A stretch of DNA of 60,000 nucleotides, taken from positions 9,426,001 to 9,486,000 of the forward strand of contig NC_088320.1 in NCBI RefSeq assembly GCF_910592395.1. The letters are read 5' to 3'. The first letter of the stretch is position 1. Every line of letters begins with the position of its first letter. The notes under the pieces were generated by a model that saw only the letters and a list, made by a program, of their open reading frames with translations, ran no database searches and was not told where the DNA came from. The position numbers and the translations under genes were made by a program. Below, one piece after another: positions 1-11,099 of the stretch. The DNA is from Lineus longissimus (taxonomy: Eukaryota; Nemertea; Pilidiophora; Heteronemertea; Lineidae).

Positions 1-184
1 AAAATCATGATGACCAAGTACTCGTCACACATTCTACCCTGATGGATAACACTTTAGTTGGGTGTGATGTCACTCGCCTGGATTGGTTTAGTAGATTATC
101 TTTGTAATGCAATGCCATTGTAGAAAAGTGTGCTGGTTGCATGTTGTACTCGGTTTCATGTAGTAAGAAAATATCTAATTTCAG

Positions 185-2568
185 TGCTTTATTAAGATTG
201 AAAAGCTGGAAAAAGAGTTGTCAGAAGCCTTGAAAAAATCAAATGTTAAATGGCAACCAAAATACAGTGACTGGAAATCTGAGGTCCAGGAATTTGCCAA
301 AGGTAAGATTTGTGTATTTTTAACCCTTTGAAACTAATTTGAGCCCCATTCTAGTGTCTGCTATAGTTGCCTGGCAGGCCTCAGGTTGACCACAACTTTC
401 TGAGCATGACAGTATTCCTTCAGTTCTGCAGTTTTACATTATATATCACCCTTAAACGATGAAGATCCATAGCAGGGATTGTTAAAATTGTCATTTTCTC
501 TCCTACTTCATTTAGTCACACAACCCTGAAGATGTAATTGCATAAATTATTGTGAATTTGTTGAAAAACTAATGTGTTATCCTGAATAATTTTTGGAACT
601 ATATGTGACAATGTCTACCAAAGTGCAAACAGGTGAGTACCATGGCCCCGGTTGTTTATTTACTTCCATTATTAGAATGATGCCTAATAGATTCATGTAT
701 CTTTATTTTTCAGCTGTTATAAGTGGGAGATCGGAGAGGCGACGGAATGTGAACAGCGCTTGGTAAGAGATTGTTCGGATTTCAGGATAAATGTCAACTG
801 ATGGATTGTGGATGATAAATTGTCATAGAGGTGATGCCTTGAATATAATTTAACATTCAAAACTCTGCAGCAGAAGTACAGTATAGTACAGTACAAATTT
901 ATGTGCATGATTAACTAGGTTGTTTCTTGGATATCAAGTCTGACATACAATGGTTTAATTTCAGTCATCCATCTGCTCTGGATTCAATGCGGGTTGAAAT
1001 AGAAGTCTATTCTAGCAACATGAAACAACTGAAGTATGAAATTAGCAAATCTGCTGGTAAGCAAACAATTTGTTGTATTAGATGACTCATATTTTCAGAT
1101 ACTGCAGCCTGGGCACGGGTTGCTGGAAAGACAACTCTTGCAGAATTGGCATACCCGTAGTACTTTTCATCCCAATGAAATATCATCCTTCTCACCTGCA
1201 ATATTTGACACTCGCGTGTCCTAGATTGGTTTAAAGAACTTCTGTATCCCTTTTTCATTGCCTTAATTAGCCTGACTAAAATAGATAAGGTGTTGTGATA
1301 TTGCCTACAGAGTCTTAATCCCATTTTACTTTAGTTTTTTGTGTGTGACTTTTTTCTCCTGTTTTTATTTTAGACTCGTCTAAAAAACGTGGCCATCTCC
1401 GGCAAAAGATGGAAAAAGAGAAGAAAAAACTTGCAGCAGTCATTGAGCTGTAAACTTCCAAGACGGGTGCTGAAGTGATTGAAATTGAAGACGTCACAAA
1501 GGAAGATTACATCTTCCCTTGGGAGCAATGTTTAAGTTAGTAAATAAATTCACCTGAATCCAAAAATCTGACCCTCATGGATCATAAACAAATACAGCAT
1601 CCTACGAAGAGAGATGGACCGCAGGACTTCTGTAGGGGGAGGTGAAAAGTGACTAGTGTGGTGCCACTGCGACCTCAGTCGCTTGTCAGGGAAAAAAAGA
1701 TACCGGTTGCGGATTAATTTTCAATATCACCCTGGACAATCGATTCCCCAGACTGCTAAGAATTAATCAGGCATTCCAATTTGTCAAGCTACCTCCCCCG
1801 GATAAAGCTACTTCAGGCCTGAGAGAAAAACAAACAAAATGAGCACTCATTGGTATATTTTCCAGAATTAACTGTGTCCATCTGGTATTGATAATATGAC
1901 ATCATGTGCTATAAATTTGTAGGTAATTGGGTTACTCCGTGGTGCATGCTCTAATTGGATCCATGTCAAATTTCCAATTTGTAAGCTGTCCATAGGACGA
2001 ACTGTTTGCGTTTTGAAGCTTATCATCATGGAGAACCTTATAACCAGATGAACAAAACATTTTATTGAAAAACCGCTCCAAAGCAATTTTTCCAATTCAC
2101 TAAATTACTTCAAACTTCTTTATTTCAGGTAACTCCATTGTTTCTTACTCATGGAAAAAAAAACTGGTGGACATCAATGAGCACATCTGCAGATATGAGG
2201 AAGAGAAGCAACTTCTTATTCGTGAAATGAAGGCAGTTACTTCTTACCTGACCAATAGAGTGATCAGCCTTAAAGAGAGGCTTAAGCTTGCAGATAGAAG
2301 CCCCGGAGATTTTGCAGGTGAGTAGGCCTAATGTTCAGGGCTCCTCCTATGTGCATAAATCAAATGGGGACAAAAGCACAGTGAGGTATGCGTACAGCTG
2401 TAAAATTTGTTGCAGAATGACCTCGGCTCAAAACAAAGCAATTTAGTTCTGTTTCTTGTGCACTGACTAATAAAGCATATTGCCTCTCTCATTCTTGTTC
2501 TCTTTCTTTGAATAATATTGCTTTTTATTGTATTTCTTACAGATTATATCCTCAGGAATGAGGCATAA
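185..2568 (+). pseudogene. 3' part of a coiled-coil gene, six exons, in-frame stop
   Basis: Six exons join with matching phases: 185-302, 714-762, 965-1056, 1374-1535, 2129-2317 and 2543-2568. All have AG acceptors and GT donors (1536 is GTTAGT). The translation is charged and helical, rich in Lys, Glu and Leu: exon 1 gives a Lys/Glu coiled coil and exon 5 a second one with a run of E-E-E-K-Q. The N-terminus lies left of the window. Exon 4 carries an in-frame TAA at 1451-1453, yet the frame stays open and protein-like after it and fits the next exon, so the stop looks like a lesion rather than the true end. The last exon ends at TAA 2566-2568. The C-terminal coiled coils recall those of KDZ-type (Kyakuja-Dileera-Zisupton) transposases, but this is a weak impression. 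It could also be a live gene with a polymorphic stop. Confidence 0.55.
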
Positions 2569-2585
2569 CCATTTAAGGATTGTGA

Positions 2586-2807
2586 ATGATGAAAGTAATC
2601 CGCGGTGCTGTTGTCGAGATACGAGGCACACTGGAGTTCTATAAAGAGCTTCTTGCACAGAGTGCATCGATATTTCATACAGTCACGCGTGACCCGGAAT
2701 ATTTGGACTCCTGGGACATTATTTTCAATGAGGATGAAGAAGAGAAAGGGATTTATGATGGTGACAGTGATGATGATGATAGTGTTGTCGATGATTTGTG
2801 CAGTTAA
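2586..2807 (+). CDS. Acidic-tail ORF, probably frame-shifted end of the gene at 185-2568
   Basis: A 73-codon ORF with protein-like composition ends in an Asp/Glu-rich tail, including a run of four Asp at about residues 63-66. It starts 18 bases after the stop of the preceding exon and lies in a different frame. It has no convincing acceptor of its own and an in-frame TGA sits just upstream (2583-2585). The likeliest reading is that it is the original C-terminal end of the coiled-coil gene, now out of frame. It could also be a short independent ORF or chance. Confidence 0.3.
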   Translation: MMKVIRGAVVEIRGTLEFYKELLAQSASIFHTVTRDPEYLDSWDIIFNEDEEEKGIYDGDSDDDDSVVDDLCS

Positions 2808-4068
2808 ATCCCTTATCAGGAACACTGTGTGGCATTCTGAGGGAGATTTGCAAGTGATTTGAGCAGTGCTTGTTGTATTTGAACTCTATAAGATAGCCTT
2901 TAATTGTAGTTTGAAAGACAGTTTACTGTAAAACAGGAAATATTTGTTTGCTGTTTTGTGAAATTGCATCTTTCCAAGATAGATCACAACTAACCAAATT
3001 TGTCAAATTGATCGTTAAAGGGCAAACGTCAAGGCCATATGCCATACTATGCGACCTGTAATATTTTCAGAAGTTTCTAGATGCCTATATATAAAAATGA
3101 TGTTTTGGCCTCTGGTACATAAACGATTACTATGCATATTGAGATGTGTGACATCAATTGTAAAATGAGAATGAATTAATGCATAAGTTTGTGTATTTCT
3201 GGCTTGGCTTTACGGCTGGCTGGGCCATTTGAGCCCTCATACTTATAAGTTTGATAACTGTACAAAAATGTAATCTGCTGTTCATTGTAAATCTAGATGT
3301 TTTAGAATAGACCTCTCAAGCACTTCAGAACTTCGCAATAAGAGGTTGAAATAAGCAAGGCTAAGTGATGTCCATCAGTAGTTTTAATCCTATCCATAAC
3401 CACGAAACCTGCAAAACAATTTGCTAGTGAGACCAATGTTGTACTGTATTGACTTATATTTGTGAAGTTAAACACATGTGCTATCTAATGTCAAACTTCC
3501 ATGTCAAACTACTGTGTGGATGCCAATGCATTGAGCTGTTTTGTCTGAATAGATTTTAACCCAGTGCTAATGTGATATAGTATTTAGCTAAACTTCTCTA
3601 ATGTCAGAACTTCCCTAATATGTTTGTCATTTTGCACTGGTTTGCACCGCGTTTCTCCTGGGATGTCTATCCATTTTCCGGACAATTTGTTGATTTTCGA
3701 TTTAACTTCTCTTCATCAGAGTCATCAACATACATGTACTGTCACCATCTCGACTGGATCCCCAGAACATATCGTTTGACTCTGCTATACAGTTCATGGC
3801 TATACTCTTGGGCAAGGTGTAGTTTGCCCTTTTTTAGATGCCTCCATCAGGGTTAAACGCCTGCAATCTGCATATGTGAATTTGGCCAACGTTTGGACTT
3901 TCCTGTCCCTTCCATCCATAGATGTGATATCCCGCTGATGGGGTGATGGTATTGGTATTAAATGGTTTTGGTGTTGCACCTCAAAGAAGATTTTTCCATC
4001 CTGTCTGTAAAATTTCATGTCATTCTTTTTCCACCTTTCAGACATTTCATTTTGGTGAATGATGTAAT
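2808..4068. other. Spacer without recognised genes
   Basis: About 1.26 kb, AT-rich, with short ORFs only. A minus-strand ORF of 81 codons at 3800-4045 has no recognisable domain and no support. I see no RNA gene or clear repeat boundary here. The spacer ends in the 5'-truncated LINE. Confidence 0.5.
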
Positions 4069-5443
4069 TTGTCTGTGTGTATGTTATTTGTATTCATGTT
4101 ATGTTTTACTGGTCTGATGGTATTTGGAAGAGGGAAGAGGAATCTGGATTTAGGAATCGCCAGTGGTTGTCGGGATGGTAATTGTGATGCCAGTCATGGT
4201 ATTTCATTCCAAGAGGTAGTTGGTGGGATCAGGCGATTAAAGCGCGGAAAGACGGATAGTAATCCTAAAATAATGTCAGATCTTTTTATCAATGGGAGTC
4301 AAAGGTTGAATGTGTATTTGTCACTTTTATTGAGTTCCATGATGAGTCATGGTTATTGTCCCCGTGGTTTCGTTCAAACCAGAGTTATTCCAATTCCGAA
4401 GAACAGCAGAAAGTCTTTGAATGTCTCAGATAATTATCGTGGTATCTCTTTAAGTAGCATCATCGGAAAAATTATGGACAACATTTTCTTAAAAAAGTAT
4501 GAGAAGGTTTTACAGACCTCGGATGCTCAATTTGGTTTTAAGACTGGTGTTTCTACGGCGGCGTGCAGTTCAATTGTAAATGAGGTCATTAATTATTATA
4601 AAAGCTGTAACACAGCAGTATATTGTGTCATGCTGGACGCTAGCCGGGCTTTTGATTGCGTGCATTTTGTAAAGTTATTCCGTCTTTTGACTAAAAAAGG
4701 GTTGTGCCCGTTTGCGGCAAGGTTTCTGGCATCTTTATACACCCAACAACGGGTGAGAGTTCAATGGGGGGAATGTGTCTCAGCAGAATTTGCTGTCTCT
4801 AATGGTGTGAAACAAGGTGGTGTATTGTCTCCTGTACTCTTTGGTATTTACATAGATGAGCTAGTGGCGAATTTAAAGAAGGCTGGTTTTGGGTGCCATG
4901 TTGGTAACCTCTTTTGTGGCGTCTTTGCCTTCGCAGACGACCTAATCATGCTTGCACCCTCATTACGTGGGTTGAAGAAAATGTTGAGTACAGCAAGTTG
5001 TTTTTCAATTGACTTTAATATTTCGTTCAATGCATCAAAAAGTAGATTTTTAGTTTTTGGGTTAGATGATCCACCAAGGGCATTGTTTTTTGAGGGCACA
5101 CAGATACTCATATCTATGGAGGAAGAACACCTCGGTATTATTTTGGGTCCTCGTGTTGATCGGAGAAGAGTAGAGCTTTTAATAAATGACTTGTACAAAA
5201 GAACTAACATGTTAATGGCACAGTTCAGATTTGCCCATGCGCATGTAAGGTACGCACTTTTCAAAAGTTTTTGTATGTCTTTATATGGTTCCCAGCTTCT
5301 GGGCTTGTCTAAGCCTTATATGGAGGAATTGTTTGTTGCGTGGCGGAAGTGTCTGCGACGGGTTTTAAATCTACCATACAGGACTCACAATGATTTACTG
5401 CCGTGCATTGTTCACGACTTTTGTATTGAAATTGAATTAGAAC
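4069..5443 (+). mobile_element. LINE reverse transcriptase fragment, left of the insertion
   Basis: An open frame with the ordered motifs of a non-LTR retrotransposon reverse transcriptase: fingers with Y-R-G-I-S-L, motif A L-D-A-S-R-A-F-D, motif B N-G-V-K-Q-G-G-V-L-S-P, motif C F-A-F-A-D-D and motif D with K-S-R-F-L-V-F, followed by a thumb-like region. The endonuclease domain is missing, so the copy is 5'-truncated, as is usual for LINEs; homology probably starts near 4100. The style is CR1/L2-like, clade not certain. Homology stops at codon GAA 5440-5442. The open frame continues by chance into unrelated repeat sequence to a stop at 5613. The domain that should follow is found at 59684-60000. 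Confidence 0.88.
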
Positions 5444-5475
5444 AAGAGGCCCAAGGGCCTGGCGCTCAGCTGAAA
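5444..5475 (+). repeat. Left terminus of the insertion, palindromic
   Basis: AGGCCC-AA-GGGCCT at 5447-5460 is a perfect 6-bp-stem palindrome. It is followed by GCGCTCAGCTGA, which is partly inverted at the right end. The sequence breaks the LINE frame at 5443. Confidence 0.6.
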
Positions 5476-5610
5476 TGGCTAGGTGAAGGCAAGGGCCAAG
5501 TGTGTGTCGGTACCGTTATTATGAGGCAACGTGAAGCTATAACGTCTAGCACGCAGAAGTGCTGGTGCGAAGACCTTCTTGCTATATCAGTGCATGCTGA
5601 AGTACTGAGT

Positions 5611-5703
5611 TGACGTCACCCTGCTATATGACGTAAAGTCATTTCTATTGCCGTTGCAGTAGTGGGGTGTGTGATGACGTCAAGGAGTTGTGTGGTGACG
5701 TCA
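5611..5703. promoter_or_regulatory. Cluster of CRE-like sites
   Basis: TGACGTCA occurs at 5611, 5675 and 5696 and TGACGTAA at 5629, four sites in 93 bp close to the left end. TGACGTCA is the CREB/ATF palindrome. The last two sites lie in a short imperfect direct repeat, so the cluster may partly reflect duplication. Confidence 0.4.
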
Positions 5704-5945
5704 AAGAGTGGAGTCCTTGTCTTCATGCAGCGTAGGTGGAACTAATAACATGCACATGGACACAAGGTACATAATTATCACAGTGTATTTTGTGAGGTGG
5801 GGCCTGGTGCTTTACAATGGTCAAATGAACCGACTGTTGTCTGGACATTGATGAAGTGGATGCAGCCAAATGTTTGGGACGGTCTTTTTTGTATGTGAAG
5901 AAAAGAAGATAAAGAGTTGGTTAACAAAATGAACTTTATTGGTGT

Positions 5946-6024
5946 GACAGATATTTGATGCCTTTCGGCAGATATTTGAAGCGCCTTGCGGCAGATATTT
6001 GTTGCCTTGCGGCAGATATTTGAT
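5946..6024. repeat. Minisatellite, about 22 bp, four copies
   Basis: GCAGATATTTG recurs at spacings of 21-23 bp, beginning near 5946, 5967, 5990 and 6011, separated by CCTTGCG-like segments. It creates the repetitive minus-strand reading frames seen here, which are not considered genes. Confidence 0.7.
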
Positions 6025-7159
6025 AACGCTCTCCGGGAATGGAAAGCAGTAAAACGAGTAAGCACACCTTACTCTGAACGTGGGAACAGCAAGTGCTTCC
6101 CTGGACTTGAAATGTGCCAACGACTCCTCTTGCAATAACCAACAACAGTAAATCTGTAAAAAAAGAGAAGAGAAATTAACACTGACTGAATAAAAAAGGG
6201 TGATATAGACGGGGAAATGTACACCACCGGATACAGTCTGTGCTTGACCAGGCATCGGTCAGATGATATCCTGAACAAGGCATCTATGGAAGCAAATCCA
6301 GAAAGAGACTTAACCTTTGAAGGGCACACTTATTACTCAGTGAAAAGTCAGTCCTGTGGGCTGTTTTCCAATTCAAAATAAAAGTGTAACCTCTTTAAAT
6401 TAGTCTCACAGACTGAACCATAACACTCAACAGCCAACCGTGCCCACATGATGTGAGCCGAGAGCTGGGCTTAAAGATGAGCGAGTGGTGTACTACATTT
6501 TGAAAATTGTCTATCGTCTACGACATGTGACAGAACAGGATCTAGTGGACTTAATGATGAGGTACTATCAAATAAGGTGTCCATCAATTGAATCATGAGG
6601 GCCTGTTGAGTTATCCTCTTAGTCTTAGGCTATCGTTTTTGTCTTTTTTTACAGCCAACAGTACAACCATGCACAGCACAGTGTACAGACAGTACAGGAT
6701 TGCAAACCAAAAACATGAGCATTGCTGCCTAACGAAACTGCAGTGGAATTCATACTACGATGTCATAATGTGACTTTCAAAATAATTTTTTTCACGGCCA
6801 ATGACCAGACAGGGAGAAAACAAACGTAAATGGCGAGATTTGTTGCAAAATTGCCAACCACAACAACTCAGGGACCGTAGCCAAAATGGCCGACGGCGAA
6901 TTCTCCGGTCGCTCGCGCAGTCCATAAACAAGCATCAATTTTACCAACTTTGGGTGCAAGCTTGGTCATCAAAGTTACAGAACTGTTAGAAATACATCTA
7001 AACAACATAAATATACAGTTAAAAGTGCATAAAAATCCCGTTTCAACCTCCGGGCGCTACCTTTTTTTCTCCGCCAGACTTCGGGCCCTACCGGTCGTTA
7101 TTTAGTGCGACCGCCACCAGAGTGTTTATCAAGATCTTTCGCCGTTTTAATCATATGCA
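6025..7159. other. Left-arm spacer of the insertion
   Basis: No gene recognised. The part from about 6840 to 7120 is richer in CpG, with CCAAAATGGCC near 6890 (a YY1/SRF-like word) and CGACGGCG, and looks promoter-like rather than coding. Short ORFs in it show no domain. Confidence 0.4.
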
Positions 7160-7244
7160 TTCGGAGAGCGCGATCGCTACTGGGAACCTTTTGGTCGCTC
7201 GTGGGACCCACTTTGATGATCGCCGCCCAGACCCTCACGTGACC
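7160..7244 (+). repeat. 85-bp repeat, left copy
   Basis: This GC-rich segment is inverted at 58516-58600 with only two mismatches. It contains GCGATCGC and ends in CTCACGTGACC, an E-box of the USF/MITF type. Similarity stops sharply at both edges and no shared flanking duplication is visible, so it does not behave like simple transposon termini. Confidence 0.8.
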
Positions 7245-7314
7245 CGCGTGTTAATAGATGGCGACGGCGTTGTTCCAGGCGGCGGTCGACCTGCATATTT
7301 AATGCTTTCCCTGT

Positions 7315-7585
7315 GTATTTGAGTATAAACTTGTACGATAAATGATAAGCGTGTGTGATCCGTGGTTGATGGATCCTAATATCATAATATGGGGGAAGGC
7401 GCCGTGGAGGTCTGTAGCCAGGGTGGGGTGGGGGTTATAGTTAGGATGATGGTATCATGGCCGTTGACTGAAAAGCAGTGGGGGAGGACCAGGGAATAGG
7501 GGGGCTTTAGTTATATTTGAGTATAGATTTATACGATAAATGATAAGCGTTTGTGATCCGTAATTGTGGATACTAATATCATATA
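7315..7585 (+). repeat. Pair of about 70-bp direct repeats
   Basis: Copies at 7315-7389 and 7513-7585 share ACGATAAATGATAAGCG followed by TGTGATCCGT and a TAATATCATA end. They are separated by about 120 bp of G-rich sequence. Confidence 0.75.
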
Positions 7586-7589
7586 ATAA

Positions 7590-8419
7590 ATATGTTTTTG
7601 TCCGCTCGGAACTGTTTAATCTACAGACATAGGCATCACATTGTAGGCCCTAATAAGATCAATACCCATATCGTGATTTTACTATTTAGCAAATTTTATC
7701 CCGGCAAATTATATTTTATTATGTGATTTATCCCGGCAAATTATATATTAATGTGATTTGACAGGTCATATTTAGGCCTAATACTAATAGTGATCAACCT
7801 TGTTACTATTGATTGATTATTGGCAACAATCACTGTACATTAATAAGTTCGAGGAAAAATGTTGAGATCAACTTTGTTATCCGAAGCGTATAGGCCTAGG
7901 ATTGATTGATTATGTCGTTTATCTTGTAATATTCATGTAACTATGTACACTGTATTATGATGTACTGTCTGTACTTTTGTGATAGCTGTGCAACTGCAAG
8001 TAAATACTTAGTTAGTTCATCACCTTTCGTACAGATGGCACTGCAGGTGAGGGGTTTGGTGTGTTTGGGAAAGGTCTCACCTTGAGCGGTTGAGGACAAT
8101 GTCACAACCAGAGGATTTTTATCTATGGTGTGGGTTTGCCAAGGCTTCTTTGAGGGTTTATAAAGAATTATGGGCTTTTTCCCCCCGCATTTCTCAAAGC
8201 TGATTGAGTTGATTGTGACGACTACAGATACATCATGTCGGTACTTTACGCATATTACATGTCTGTGTATGTAAAGTTTCTTGTAATGTGCTATATTAAT
8301 TATGTAACTTTTCTTGTACAATAAATTGTTTTCACATTTGACAGTACCTAGAGTTTTTGCTTCGTTTTTGCTATTCGGATGACGTATTTCAGTGTACCGG
8401 TAATCACTGCTATCTTAGC
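7590..8419. other. Spacer before the satellite, with possible decayed monomers
   Basis: Two about 40-bp near-repeats containing TTATCCCGGCAAATTATAT lie at 7690-7755. At 7790-7920 two segments with GATCAAC-TTGTTA followed by ATTGATTGATTATTGG resemble the divergent satellite monomers of the right edge and may be decayed units. A minus-strand ORF at 7941-8321 (126 codons) has no recognisable domain. AATAAA occurs near 8321. Confidence 0.35.
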
Positions 8420-9059
8420 GGATACACGCTGAGGGTACCAATAAGAAAACCGTACGAGTGGCAGATCTTCTACGGTCTGAAAGCAATCACTGTTATCCTT
8501 AAGGAGACACACTGAGGGTCCCCAGCAGCGATCAACTTGGTTATCTGGATAGTCTTGATAGATAATTGGCAGTAATCGTTGTTATCCTCAAGGAGACACA
8601 CTGAGGGTCCCCAGCAGCGATCAACTTGGTTATATGAATAGTCTTGATAGAAAATTGGCAGTAATCACTGTTATCCTTAAGGAGACACACTGAGGGTCCC
8701 CAGCAGCGACCAACTTGGTTATCTGGATAGTCTTGATAGATAATTGGCAGTAATCACTGTTATCCTTAAGGAGACACACTGAGGGTCCCCAGCGGCGATC
8801 AACTTGGTTATCTGGATAGTTTTGATAGATAATTGGCAGTAATCATTGTTATCTTTAAGGAGACACACTGAGGGACCCAGCAGCGATCAACTTGGTTATC
8901 TGGATAGTTTTGATAGATTATTGGCAGTAATCATTGTTATCCTTAAGGAGACACACTGAGGGTCCCCAGCAGCGATCAACTTGGTTTTCTGGATAGTTTT
9001 GATAGATAATTGGCAGTAATCGTTCTTTTCCTTAAGGAGACACACTGAGGGTCCCCAGC

Positions 9060-10480
9060 AGCGATCAACTTGGTTTTCTGGATAGTCTTAATAGATAATT
9101 GGCAGTAATCGCTGTTATCCTTAAGGAGACACACTGAGAGTCCCCAGCAGCGATCAACTTGGTTATCTGAGCAGTAGTGATTTATTCATGGCAATAAAAC
9201 TGTTATGAGAGAGGAGACACACTGAGGGTCCCCAGCAGCGATCAACTTGGTTATATGAATAGTCTTGATAGAAAATTGGCAGTAATCACTGTTATCCTTA
9301 AGGAGACACACTGAGGGTCCCCAGCAGCGATCAACTTGGTTATCTGGATAGTTTTGATAGATAATTGGCAGTTATCATTGTTATCTTTAAGGAGACACAC
9401 TGAGGGTCCCCAGCAGCGATCAACTTGGTTTTCTGGATAGTCTTGATAGATAATTGGCAGAAATCGTTGTTATCCTCAAGGAGACACACTGAGGGTCCCC
9501 AGCAGCGATCAACTTGGTTATATGAATAGTCTTGATAGATAATTGGCAGTAATCACTGTTATCCTTAAGGAGACACACTGAGGGTCCCCAGCAGCGATCA
9601 ACTTGGTTATCTGGATAGTTTTGATAGATAATTGGCAGTAATCGTTGTTTTCCTTAAGGAGACACACTGAGGGTCCCCAGCAGCGATCAGCTTGGTTATC
9701 TGAATAGTCTTGATAGATAAATTGGCAGTAATCGTTGTTATCCTTAAGGAGACACACTGAGGGTCCCCAGCAGCGATCAACTTGGTTTTCTGGATAGTCT
9801 TAATAGATAATTGGCAGTAATCGCTGTTATCCTTAAGGAGACACACTGAGAGTCCCCAGCAGCGATCAACTTGGTTATCTGAGCAGTAGTGATTTATTCA
9901 TGGCAATAAAACTGTTATGAGAGAGGAGACACACTGAGGGTCCCCAGCAGCGATCAACTTGGTTATATGAATAGTCTTGATAGAAAATTGGCAGTAATCA
10001 CTGTTATCCTTAAGGAGACACACTGAGGGTCCCCAGCAGCGATCAACTTGGTTATCTGGATAGTTTTGATAGATAATTGGCAGTTATCATTGTTATCTTT
10101 AAGGAGACACACTGAGGGTCCCCAGCAGCGATCAACTTGGTTTTCTGGATAGTCTTGATAGATAATTGGCAGAAATCGTTGTTATCCTCAAGGAGACACA
10201 CTGAGGGTCCCCAGCAGCGATCAACTTGGTTATATGAATAGTCTTGATAGATAATTGGCAGTAATCACTGTTATCCTTAAGGAGACACACTGAGGGTCCC
10301 CAGCAGCGATCAACTTGGTTATCTGGATAGTTTTGATAGATAATTGGCAGTAATCGTTGTTTTCCTTAAGGAGACACACTGAGGGTCCCCAGCAGCGATC
10401 AGCTTGGTTATCTGAATAGTCTTGATAGATAAATTGGCAGTAATCGTTGTTATCCTTAAGGAGACACACTGAGGGTCCCC
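9060..10480 (+). repeat. 712-bp duplication (8-mer) at the left of the satellite
   Basis: Sequence from about 9060 to 9770 is repeated at 9772-10480 with an exact 712-bp offset (8 x 89). It includes the rare monomer with GAGCAGTAGTGATTTATTC at 9169 and again at 9881. Confidence 0.85.
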
Positions 10481-11099
10481 AGCAGCGATCAACTTGGTTA
10501 TCTGAATAGTCTTGATAGATAATTGGCAGTAATCACTGTTATCCCACTGAGGGTCCCCAGCAGCGACCAACTTGGTTATCTGGATAGTCTTGATAGAAAA
10601 TTGGCAGTAATCGTTGTTTTCCTTAAGGAGACACACTGAGGGTCCCCAGCAGCGATCAACTTGGTAATCTGGATAGTTTTGATAGATAATTGGCAGTAAT
10701 CATTGTTATCTTTAAGGACACACACTGAGGGTCCCCAGCAGCGATCAACTTGGTTTTCTGGATAGTCTTGATAGATAATTGGCAGAAATCGTTGTTATCC
10801 TCAAGGAGACACACTGAGGGTCCCCAGCAGCGATCAACTTGGTTATCTGAATAGTCTTGATAGATAAATTGGCAGTAATCGTTGTTTTCCTTAAGGAGAC
10901 ACACTGAGGGTCCCCAGCAGCGATCAACTTGGTTATCTGGATAGTTTTGATAGATAATCGGCAGTAATCATTGTTATCTTTAAGGAGACACACTGAGGGT
11001 CCCCAGCAGCGATCAACTTGGTTTTCTTGATAGTCTTGATAGATAATTGGCAGAAATCGTTGTTATCCTCAAGGAGACACACTGAGGGTCCCCAGCAGC

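Noticed and set aside
4848-5264. 138-codon minus-strand ORF
   Set aside because: Shadow of the reverse transcriptase frame.
5444-5613. C-terminal extension of the reverse transcriptase to the stop at 5613
   Set aside because: The translation after 5443 is Gln/Gly-rich and unrelated to LINE proteins, and the DNA is the palindromic terminal repeat of the insertion.
5778-6329. Overlapping minus-strand ORFs with repeated I-C-R-K-A and Y-L-P-Q-G units
   Set aside because: They translate the 22-bp minisatellite at 5946-6024 in different frames.
7941-8321. 126-codon minus-strand ORF left of the satellite
   Set aside because: No domain, no splice partners and low-complexity composition; length alone is not convincing in AT-rich DNA.
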